From: Alisma plantago-aquatica
Lineage: Eukaryota > Streptophyta > Magnoliopsida > Alismatales > Alismataceae
DNA: 64,000 nucleotides
Direction of reading: 5' to 3'
Assembly: GCA_963693085.1 (NCBI GenBank)
Contig: OY856412.1
Coordinates: 1,413,342,394 to 1,413,406,393, forward strand
Shown here: piece after piece, positions 46,166 through 56,487 of the stretch
Layout: the number at the start of each line of letters is the position of its first letter
How positions within the stretch are numbered: the first letter of the stretch is position 1
Notes under the pieces: model-generated
Seen by the model: only the letters and a program-made list of their open reading frames with translations
Databases searched by the model: none
Told to the model about the DNA's origin: nothing
Position numbers and translations under genes: made by a program

Positions 46166-48229
46166 CTATCATACCTTGTTTCTTCACACAAACCAAAATT
46201 CACTCTGATAAAGCATGGATGAGTATGCATTATGATGGGGTTTTGTAGACTAGTTGTCATAAAATTCCCTACTGCAAAGGTGTCTTGGCCGGTGAACCTC
46301 TTCCACCTAGCTGTATGATTTTTATTTGCATCTCTATTAAAATGTCCATCATCAAATTTCTTTTCCATTTTTAGGAGTTGGAGAAATTTTTTTGTTAAGG
46401 TGGGAAGTTGTCAACACATGTGTAGAATCCTCAACTCTGCAAAGAACGAAATAACTAACATATTATCTCAATATATGTCTATTGGAGCTGAGTCAACACT
46501 TTATACAAACCCATTGGATCCAAGTATATTTTGAATATATAATTGATCCCCAAGGCTTGCATGGTAGACATGCATTCATACCTTATAGGAATCACCCTCA
46601 TTGTCATGCATTCAGGATGGAGGGTTCTAACAAAAATATTCCTCCTTAGTCCTCTACCAAATTTGGATTCACCTTTTTCTCCTAATGCCTTCAATCAATC
46701 CACCTCCAAGCTAGAGATTATGCACACTAGTTCTTATTCTACCTCTTTACTCTCTATACCCTCTCCTTCTTCTTCTTCATAATCACGTGTCACCAAACTT
46801 GTGTTTAAGTAAAGGGACAAAATCTCAATAGGCACATCATCTTCCTGTTCTTTAATCAACAACCTTTACCTTATTGGTTGTTGAGTAGTATGTGGTTGCA
46901 TCGAGGAAGTGGGGTGTCTTGTTGGAGTATCTAGGCCATGTTGAAGCCCATGAAGATGATGTATCTATGGATTTCTTACCCCACCCTTGCCTATCCAGAG
47001 CTTCCACACCAATTAGGTCAACAATATCATCCATATCATCATCAATAGGTTCTTCTTCCTCCTCATTGTGGTTGTAGATGGTATTTTTAGTGTGGAGGAT
47101 TGAGGAAGAGTGAAGGTGCAAGCCTCTCACAGATGTATAATGTGGAGATGATCCAAAAACGGAATTTGATGGTGATAGAGTGGGGTTCTAAGATGGTTGA
47201 GTGACAATGAAGGATCTTTTGGTGTAATATTTGGTTTTGGTGTTACCTTGGACACCATCTCATATCCCCTTCTTCACTTTCTTAGTGAAACCCTTAATTC
47301 TTACACAAATTTGGGGGGATTATAATGGATAGTCAGAAGAAACTAATTTGGGCAGATGTTTGCTTTTGATAGGCTTATGGAGGTCGAAATTGTGTGAAAT
47401 GGAGAGATGGAGGTATATAAGAACTCACTATAGATTAAGGAATTTTGGTTTGATCTTAAATATGAAGATTCGGGGATGGGTGGGCTAGGGGATGACCCTA
47501 GATTTCTAGTGTTCTCAAAGACTATCTTGCAAATTTGAGAATGAGGTGGGGTGTCATGATGGATCCCCCCATTTTATTCACTTAGGTATTATGGGTCAAT
47601 GCACCCACAAACGTGCTGGTCAGAAGCCAAAATAACTAATTTTGGCAAGCATGATTATGGTGTTTGGCATAAAAAGTCAAAATTCTTTTATAATCTTCAC
47701 ATTGGCAACATGACAGTTCTCCAGTAGCATGATCGTGGTGGCCAACTTGGGTATAACTTTTTGGATAGGTTCCCATTTCTTTCGAGAAATAATATCACTT
47801 TCAATATTGATCCACATTTTGATTTATCTAACTCTTTCCACTCTTTATGGCCCACTTTCTCAATCTCTATCATGTTTCTCTTACACATTTCAGAATAAAA
47901 AAATTATCAGACATAAGCGTGAGTATTTTTACTTGGAATGGGTGTAAAAATAAATGAAAGTATCAAAAATTGAATTTTGGGTGAAAAAGTTCCAAAACCT
48001 CGGCGGTTTGCCTCCCACTAGTGCTAAGTTTAATGCCTTTAGGCGGGCTTTGTGTTCATGATTCAATATACCCTTTGAAAACCTACAAACATCACCACGA
48101 TAGTAAATTCCTTTATCATGTTCAGTCAATCACACTTCCTCATAAAATAAAACTTCTTCATCCAACATCACAACATCAAAAAATTGGTTGGATATGTTGG
48201 TCCCAACCTCAACAACGACTTACAATCTT
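46166..48229 (-). pseudogene. Athila-like Gypsy 3' region, decayed
   Basis: Downstream of the integrase on the minus strand, HKARLKALNLALVGGKPPR at 47990-48055 resembles the end-of-pol text of Athila/Tat elements (a short LxxGGxP motif). Further down, an open frame at 46852-47130 has an acidic run (EEEEEPIDDDMDDIVDL) and then TPHFLDATTYY. This is similar in style to the extra ORF found after pol in Athila elements, but I cannot prove it. Frames at 46479-46694 and 46162-46368 continue in the same direction. No LTR was found. Confidence 0.5.
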
Positions 48230-48735
48230 TGACCTTTGAAAGTCAAATCTTTTTCACCTTTTTTCTCTTCATTTATGGTAGATCTATATGGATAGACATG
48301 CTTTACTTGATAGGGGCCTTCCCATTTTGATCCCAATCATCTGGGAAGCAATTTCATGCTCGATTTGTATAGCCACACCTATTTTCTTAGTACAAAAGTC
48401 TTCTTTCTAATCAGCTTTCCATGCAATAATTACATTTGTTCTTTATATCTCTTTGATATCTCATAGTCTTCATGCACCATTTCTTCAAGTTCATTCAATT
48501 GGAGTTTTCCTCTTTCCATGGATGCATCGAGATCCATATCCATTGATTTCAACACCCAAATAGCTTTGTGTTTTAGCACTACTAACAAATGGCAACTCTT
48601 CACATAGATGAGTTTTAGGGAAGTGCTTCTAATCGGGGCTTTAGTTGCGATTCTATAAGCTCATAAAGCCTCATTGAGATAGAGTGATTCACCATTGATG
48701 TTCGATCTCACTGTATTCTCAAGAATGAGCTTTAT
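48230..48735 (-). pseudogene. Athila/Tat-type integrase C-terminal region
   Basis: Read from 48735 down with few interruptions, the minus strand gives LNEAL, stop, AYRIATKAPI (family: ALWAYRTAxKTPIG), CHLLVVLKHKAIWVLKSMDM (family: CHLPVELEHRAYWAIKxLN), GKLQLNELEEMVHEDYE, then YKSSMKLLPR and SKWEGPYQVKHVYP (family: KLKSRWSGPFVVxxVxP). This is the late integrase of a Ty3/Gypsy element of the Athila/Tat lineage, distinct from chromovirus A. It is cut off at 48735 by the edge of an A-family LTR, so A inserted into this older element. tttat at 48731-48735 would be one copy of the A target duplication; the other is outside the window. Confidence 0.82.
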
Positions 48736-50957
48736 TGTAAGACCCCTGACCTTGATTTTTGTTTAAACATTCTTTCTTATCATAATTAGATGCTTAAAAC
48801 CTTAATCAAACCTTTTCATGTGATTTGATATCATGTGACAAGCTTATGTTTCAAGTTTGGTCATGTTTGAACACTATTAATTTGCATCTAATTGCAATTT
48901 ACTCATATCAATCACTTTTGTTACAATTTGTCACATGATTTTTGTGCCTCACATGTTTTTATATCATGTTGGATATAGTTGGACTTTGGGGTGCCTTGTC
49001 ACACCTTGTTTTGAGTGGTGGCATCTCATGTTGAGTTTAGGGTTTGTATGGATGCCTTAAGTTGACGGTTCACCTTGAAGTGTGTTTGACTAATGATCAC
49101 CTTGTGTTGGTGGTTGCCAAAGTTTTTTGTGTACCTTTAGGGTGGCGGTCACTGAGGTTCCCTAGATCCACTTTGGGTTGGTGGTCAATGAGAATTGGAT
49201 TCATCTTGGTCACCAACATCACCTAGGGTTAGCAACCGTTTGCTTTTCTGATCAGTTGGTCACCAAAGATTCTTAATGGTAATTTGATTTTTTGGAACTG
49301 CCTTGGTGGATGGTTTTTCTTGGTGGGGTCTCCCTAGTTGCATGTATGAGTGTGGTGCTTGCATGGACGATATGTCTTGGACACATGGCATGTTTATCTT
49401 GACACCTAGCCCTCTTTCTCTCTCTCCAACCCTCTGCTACATAAACCTCTTTCCTTACAAGCAAACAATCACGTTACACTCCTAGTCTCCCCTCTCTTAT
49501 TGATTGGTTTCTTGGAGCTCGTCCCCTCTTGTTTGGCGGTAAAGGAGGAGCTCAAGGTTGAAGAAGGAGGCCAATCTTGCATGTGACCTAGAGTTTGGAT
49601 CTACCCTTCTTGTGATCATTTGGTGCTTCCTTGCTCTTCTTCATGGTCTTAATAAGTGAGATCTCTCTTGATCTCTTTAGTTTCCTTGATTCCCTACTCT
49701 CTCTCTCTCTTTGTACTTGGCCAAACCAATGGTGTTCCATGGTAGTGCTTGAGTTAAAGCTTGAAGAGCATCTTTTTTTCCTTCCTAAGGTTTGCCTTCT
49801 TCTAGTGGAAGAGCTATCTTCACTGAAGTGGAGTGCTCAACCTAGGGTTCTTACCTTTCTTCTTCAATCTACCTTGCTTTTTGGAGTTTCTACATCATCT
49901 CCAAGGTGAGTTATATAACTTTATTGACAATCATTGCTTATTTTTCTTACATGCACATAATCTTACCCTAAAAATGTTGATACGAGTAGAAAGATAATAT
50001 CATTTACTTGTGGTTTGTGACGGTTAGTGTTTACATGGTGATCTTGAGTAGATAACTCCTTGGGATGAACCCTAATCCTTGTGAATGAACCTTCTTTGAT
50101 GATGGAAGTTTTGGTCCTTTCATGCTTGTGGAATCATTGGTTTTGTTCTCTCATATGATGGTTTTTACACTCTCTCCCTCTTGGTGGTTGCTAATTAGGG
50201 TTTTGAGTTGATCTCTCTTCTTGAGATGCAACTAGATGACCCTTCAGATTCTTAGTAGTTATCAACATGTTTTGGTCTATTCATTGTTCCCAAGGTTTTG
50301 GTATTTATGTGGTCGTTAAGTTTTGGACCATGTTGGTTGCTAAAGGTTCTTGAGATCATCATCAGTCACTAAGCCTTGAACCTTTGGTAGTTGAAGAAGG
50401 ATTTGATTTATTGTGGTCACCAAGAGTCATGATTTCAATCAATCACCAATGTTTCATGTCTTAACCGGTCGCCAATGATAGCTAACCCTAAGTGGTCATA
50501 GAGTGTTGGACCCTAGTGGTCAATGAATTTCCCAAACTTCAGTGGTCACCAACCCCCTTGACCCTTAGCAGTGAATGATATATCTGACCCTTAGTGGTCA
50601 ATGAGCATTTCTAGATTCATGGTCACTATGTTTCTTAACTTATTATTGGTGATCGAAGATCATATGATTTCACAATATGTTGGTGTTTTGATTAAGTAAC
50701 GCTAATTCATTGATTCTTGGTTACACATGATCTTATAGTCTTACTTTACCCTCAAATGAGTACAAACCTAAGGTTTTAGTAAAGTGTTGTTTGGCAATGT
50801 TAATTCAACTATTCCCAATGAAGATAACCCTAATACAAATAAGTGATGACTATACATAGCCCCTCATGTAATTAATGTGATAATGGAGTATTTTCTCTCT
50901 CTCTATGTTGTTGTAACCCTAATTTTCTATCATACGAGCATCATAGTTCTCAAATAG
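48736..50957 (+). repeat. Upstream half of an A-family LTR
   Basis: Begins TGTAAGACCCCTGACC, the A LTR start, and follows the reverse complement of 1590-3811 to about 50957, where similarity ends abruptly. It lacks the last 1.5 kb of the LTR. That missing part equals what is present at 8658-10166. The lengths add to about 3732, against about 3858 for the intact copy. Open frames inside (49044-49226, 49303-49485, 49631-49909) recur in decayed form in the other copies and are not genes. Confidence 0.88.
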
Positions 50958-52149
50958 TCCAATAAGAATATCAATCCAACCATGTATACAAGAGATATAA
51001 AAGAATGTAAGTACCCAAATGAGTTAACCTCTAAGGAGAGAAATAACAATTTGTAGGGCATTAGTCCAAAGGACCAAGAGAGAGATACAAAAATTGGGTT
51101 ATTGATCAATATAGAATAACAGTGATGCAAACATACCTCACATGAAGACTATATATGTCACAGGTGAAATCCCTAATTCCATCTTAGTCCATAAGAAACC
51201 TATTAAAGGCATATATTAGATCAAGCTTAGGTTTACATCAATTATCCAAACCCTAAAAATCATTTTTTATTATTATGAGCAACTTAGGTCATCAAAACCA
51301 TATCATCTCGTAAATTATACATTTCTAAGTTCATAGCATATTTTACTTTATTTTTCTAATTCATAATTATTACTTATGAATTTTACAATATCTAATCAAT
51401 TATATAAATCCATAAAGATCATAATTTATTATATTGGAAGTAGGTGATGAAAACCACACCATAGGATAAAGAAAAACTTCATGATTACAAAATATATTTT
51501 CTTTTGTTTTTTTGAGCTATAATTAATTTATTATGAATTTCAGAAGAATCGACCAACTAGAAATTTTAAAAATTCCACACAAGCATTATATCCACAAAGA
51601 AGTGGGGTGAGTTGGCCCTATTACTGATGGTTGACTAGCATGCAGCCCCAACCAATTAGGTGCACATGGAGAAAAGTCAAAAATACCACCTTTACTAGAA
51701 AGGCAAAGCTCATACCAACCTTCTGGTCAGGGAACAAGGGGTAAATTAAGCAACCATATGTTCTGAGTGTCGAAAGCTCAATAAACATCTCTTGCATTGC
51801 ATTGAAGCAGTGATGATTTGTCCATAACACATGATAAGCTATGGGAATCTACATATGTATCATGAGGTGGATGAAAGACAAAGATCTTCTTTCCTCCATG
51901 GAAGCATAGAGGGAAAAACTTGAGTCATCAAAACTTAGCAACTACGAAATCTACAAGCAACATAGACTAAATCAGAGATCAGCGATGAGTTTGGAATCAA
52001 AGTAAATAAATAAGAATGATAATAGAGATGGATATATACCTTCAAAGTGTGAAAATTTTGAAGGGGAGAAGTTCAAAGGAACAGATATACCCACATGAAT
52101 CCAAGCTGTAGGATGAAAGGAAGCTTTCTCTAGATCAAATTTGAAACTT
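50958..52149 (-). repeat. B 3' LTR, middle part
   Basis: Matches 62682-63941 of the B 5' LTR in the same orientation, starting gtccaataagaatatc (partner: gtccaataataatatc). It is joined on the left to the broken A LTR and on the right to nested element C. The open frame at 51621-51830 lies within this repeat. Confidence 0.88.
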
Positions 52150-54557
52150 TGTTTGTTGGGCTGTGTGGCACCTTGGAAGCCACAGATCCAAGACCCGATC
52201 ACCCCTATCCTCTACAAATTGAGGAACAGAAGAGGGTTGACGCGTAGTATCGATCCGATGAAGGTGGGGCAATAACTGGATATTTTGTTCACAAACTAGG
52301 GATCTATGAAGCAATCTGAATCCATTGATCCCTTACTTAGCACTGGAGACCCAAGGTACTAAGAAAACCAGACCTTTCTCCTCCTTCCATCTCCATCGCT
52401 GCCAACAGTGAAAGTTAGCCGTTAACCAAAGAAGTGGAGCCTGAACATGTGCCTACCAATAAGATCCAGGGAAGGGAGATCAATCACCAACCCATACCAC
52501 AACTTATATGATCCATTTTCATCTTTAAAGGAGAGGGACATAGGCTATCGATCTAGGTTTTTCTAGAAATAGAATGCCAACTTTGGAAGCAGCCTAGAGA
52601 AAATCTCAGACCTAGTTCAAGTTCTGATTCAGTATAGTGGAGTGTCAGCGAGGCTTTGTGGAGCGTTTTCATGTAGTTTTAGGCGATGACATATCTTTCT
52701 TCTCTTCTCCTTTCTCAAATTAGTGGGACAGTCATCCCCCTAGCTAGATTGAGATCCTTAGCTGTGCACAAGGAGCCATGACACCAGGGCCAACAAGCTC
52801 ATCACCCCAAGCTCCCAGGTCTTCCACCAGTGAGTGAGATGGCTGGGAGCATGCGGAAGGCCTCACTAGGGCTTGAGGAAGAATCCGTAGCTGCCAGGTT
52901 CAATGTCATTTTTCTCTTATGCATCGGCACCTACCCGATAGCGGACTCCCATATGCGTTGCAAATCTCACGTGGGAGAAGAAGGCGGAGCCGGGCGGCCC
53001 AATCCTTTAGCCATCTGGTTCATCCAGCCTGAGCCAGCGCCTGAAGACCCCAAATTGTAGAAGGGGCCACTTACTACTGAACGTGATGTGGTGCAATCTG
53101 AAGGGCCTAAACGTGAAGATTCGACGGTCACCATAAAAGAAAGAAGGTAATTCCTTTTGAATTCCTAGAAATATATCAGATCTTAGAAAATCCATTAAAA
53201 TAGCTCTAGTACTCAAAATTTTCCCCAAAAATACCCATAGACTCAAAAAAATATCCTCTTTATTACTGGACCCCTAGATCAGATCCTTGAACCAATTTCA
53301 ATTATGATAATTAATTTAGGGTACAATGCTCCTTTTTAGGGTTCATTAATTGAAATAAATAGTATCCATATGGTATCAAATCTCAGAAAATTCTTGTAGA
53401 ACCTTAATGATAATTGAAATTCATCTTTGGACTCTGATAGGAATAATATTATCCAAAACCAGGTATTTTCTCATAAATACATAATTCGACACTTTTTGCC
53501 TCATTTTAATTCTAGAAAATAGACTAATCATCATAAAATTATGAAATCTTAACCAAACCCCTAGAATGATGTCCTGATCAGTAAAAAAATATCAGATACA
53601 AGTTCTAGGTTGTTTGAATCTAGATTTGGCCAAACCCTAATTTGGACCTAAATATCAGTAATAATGGTGAACATTGTATTAATGATGATTAATTGCTATT
53701 AATTAGGTGATGACCAGAGATGTAGATGATCCAGAATATAACTAATAATCTCTTAACTCAAGTATGTGGGTTTATTAAGTATATGACTAGTTTTCATGGA
53801 TGCATAATGATATGATGTACTTTGGATGCTTTTATTTGCATATAAATTCTTGGATGTGTATTAGTATTATATGCTTCATCAAAACTGAATGAAACATAAA
53901 TGAACATTTTGATGAGTTGTAGCTACTAGTGCACATGGCCCAGTATGGATGTATGATATATTGTCTAGCATGGATGTATGATGAATTTCCCATGCTAGAT
54001 GTATGATAAAGTAAACTTCCCATACTGGATGTATGATAAGTGCTTATAAAATTTCAATACAACTACACTTAATGAAACATATAAAATATTTTTTTACCTG
54101 ATTATCACATTAAATGATGTTTTCTTTTACTCTTTCTTTCTCAAGTTATTTCAATTATGCAAACATATTAATATGTATCTTTCTACCCACGTACACAACA
54201 CATTGTGTTGATTCGTTGTTTCATGTATGTTTTAGGTTCAGATCTAGCATGGGATAAAAGAAGGGAAGTGAGAAGTTGTCCAGGTTGTACCTATTGTGTA
54301 GATCCTAGTTTGCATACATGTTCATAGACTTGTCAATATTCTTTTAATACGTAATTGTAATTCATGTTGTAATAAGTCATCTTGAATTAATATACATGTT
54401 AAATGTTGAGAAATGTTATGGTGTATGTTATGGTTGTGTGTTCATGTATGCGTATGTCACTTCTACATCTCTCTATGAAATGATTGTCTAACATTATTGG
54501 ATTTTGTCTTCTCATCTCCATGGGGTTTTGAGAAGGTAAAAATTTGGGGATGTTATA
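52150..54557 (+). repeat. 5' LTR of element C, 5'-truncated
   Basis: Matches 57074-59480 with roughly 7 differences per 100 bases over the part I compared. It ends ggggatgttata (partner: ggggacgttaca). The partner LTR appears to extend further upstream, to a polypurine tract at 56475-56487, so about 586 bases are missing from the start here. A GC-richer block at 52700-53060 is probably LTR promoter or leader. Open frames at 52830-53060 and 53007-53246 have counterparts in the other LTR and are not credible genes. A short tandem repeat (atggatgtatgat, four copies) lies at 53938-54040. Confidence 0.87.
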
Positions 54558-54559
54558 GT

Positions 54560-54571
54560 TGGTATCAGATC
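54560..54571 (+). other. Primer-binding site of element C
   Basis: TGGTATCAGATC matches the initiator Met tRNA complement at 11 of 12 bases and lies two bases after the LTR edge. Confidence 0.85.
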
Positions 54572-56474
54572 ATGAACAATAGCTACAACTGACAATTGCT
54601 CACCGCAAAACATAAACTAAATATGTCCTTTCACTTAAACCCTAGAAACTTAGTCAGTTGTTTTGTAGGAATAAGGTTTGACTTAGCCTCTAAGTTAGAA
54701 CCTAGATGTTCGAAAACTAGGTTTAGACAAGTGTGTGAAACCCTTTCCATATAGAGATCATATGTATTGGGTAGCTACACTAGTCTACAGTGAGTTCTCA
54801 CCATTTCACTAGGTGAAATGGCACTAGACTATATACTATGTGTGGGACACTTGTTTTGTGGATTTAGTTTTGTTTTCCAATTGGCTCGAGCCTCGACAGT
54901 TTTCTCTGACGTCTTCTTTCTCGGAGAAAAACTATATAATATTTTATTATATATATGTATATATAAAAATGTGTCCCTCACACTAGAGAGTAGTTAGTGA
55001 TCATGTGATCTAAGTGAAAGGGAGTGACATCAATCCAGAAGAGAGAGTTTTCTAGATTAGATGTCTAGAGCCTTATCAGATATTTGACAATTAGAGTAGG
55101 TAATGTATTGATAGATGATATAAGCAATGATGATTAATATAAGTTTGATACTGATGATATATGTTGTGTTATATTGGTTCAAGTAGTATATGAGTTCTGA
55201 TCCATTTCAAAGAAATATGAGCTAAGTCTTGATAATGAAAGTATGTAGGTTTTCCCACTTAATATGAGCTAAGTTTAAGATAATGTTGAATATACATGAG
55301 CCTCAATCTCTTCTACAAAGGATGACCTCGAGTGTTGGGACAAGATACATGGTGAACTCCAGAGAGAGTGAGACCCACAAGGAGAGGGTCATAGGACCTA
55401 CCATGAGATATATGTGAAATGATGTGTCCTAAGCTAGGTTACTCCTGAGTAGATGAGTTGAGTCCTCTTGCATGATTCAATCCTATATGTGAATGTTGGG
55501 TCAAAAAAATTATGGGTAGGTGAATCATAATGAGAAAGTCAATCCTTTTAATTGAGTTAGGTCCTAGCTTGAGTGACATATGTTTTTGTAGCTCATCATT
55601 AACTACACGTGGAGTTAATATGAAACTTTGGTTCTGAGAGTAAAATGCCTTGTGCATAAGATACTCAACAATGCATGTCAACACTTCTCCTTCTCTTTCT
55701 CTATATATCATGTTAGAAGCCCCACTTGAGCTATTCGGATGATCATGTATGAAGAGTCACTCGAATAAGCCTAACCTATCCTATATTTCCTTCCTATATC
55801 ATACATTTAATATTCAAGTTTGAAATCACAATAAGCTTGACTTAGGATATTCTCTCTCCCTTCATATGAAACACAAAATACGTAAGTTTGAAATCATGAG
55901 CTTGAAATTAATATATGCTTGTATCATCAATTACATGATCACAAAATATAGTTTTTACCTCAAATCTTTTGAATTTAAACTTCTAGTTGGGTAGTAGCTC
56001 TCACAGAATGGGGTGAAACCCTAATATACAAGGATGAATATATTACTTCCCTCTAATGTTGCAATCCTAGTATGTGTTGATCATAAAACACACCATTGAT
56101 ACCAAATGTGATAACTCTAGTAACAAATGAAGTGAAAACATGGATGGTGTGACGGTCTTGAAGATGAAATCTTAAGTAATGCCTTCCCAACTCCATATTT
56201 ATGGAATAACACCCTATTTCTTGGGAAGATAGGGGATGTAAATCCTAAAATAAAAGAAGGTCAAGTTATTACTGAGACATCTAATGATGCTTCATCCTAT
56301 ATAAGGTGGGGTGGGTACACCCTTGATGCTCTGAAATCTAACATCATAACTTAGGGTACATCTAGAACTATGATAGACTTAGCACTAAGAAGCGGTGACT
56401 ATATGAAGCTAGCCCCCTTGATATCACCATGAGTATACGATTAGTTGAATTTCGGCGACAAAAATTCCATATAT
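54572..56474 (+). other. Internal region of element C, non-coding
   Basis: About 1.9 kb between primer site and polypurine tract. The only protein-like text is at the extreme 3' end (about 56440-56475). The reading resembles the last residues of a Gypsy polyprotein, but no domain is present. The open frame at 55439-55711 is not recognised. With no gag or pol, C is a non-autonomous LTR element, or one that lost its genes. Confidence 0.65.
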
Positions 56475-56487
56475 GGTGGGGTGAAAG
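56475..56487 (+). other. Probable polypurine tract of element C
   Basis: ggtggggtgaaag directly precedes tgatgacccta, which could pair with the LTR end (gggacgttaca) as terminal inverted repeats. It marks the likely true start of the 3' LTR at 56488. Confidence 0.65.

Noticed and set aside
52830..53246. GC-richer open frames that look like host exons, repeated at 57585-58152
   Set aside because: Both lie at the same place in the two LTRs of element C and differ by frame-breaking changes, so they are LTR promoter or leader sequence.
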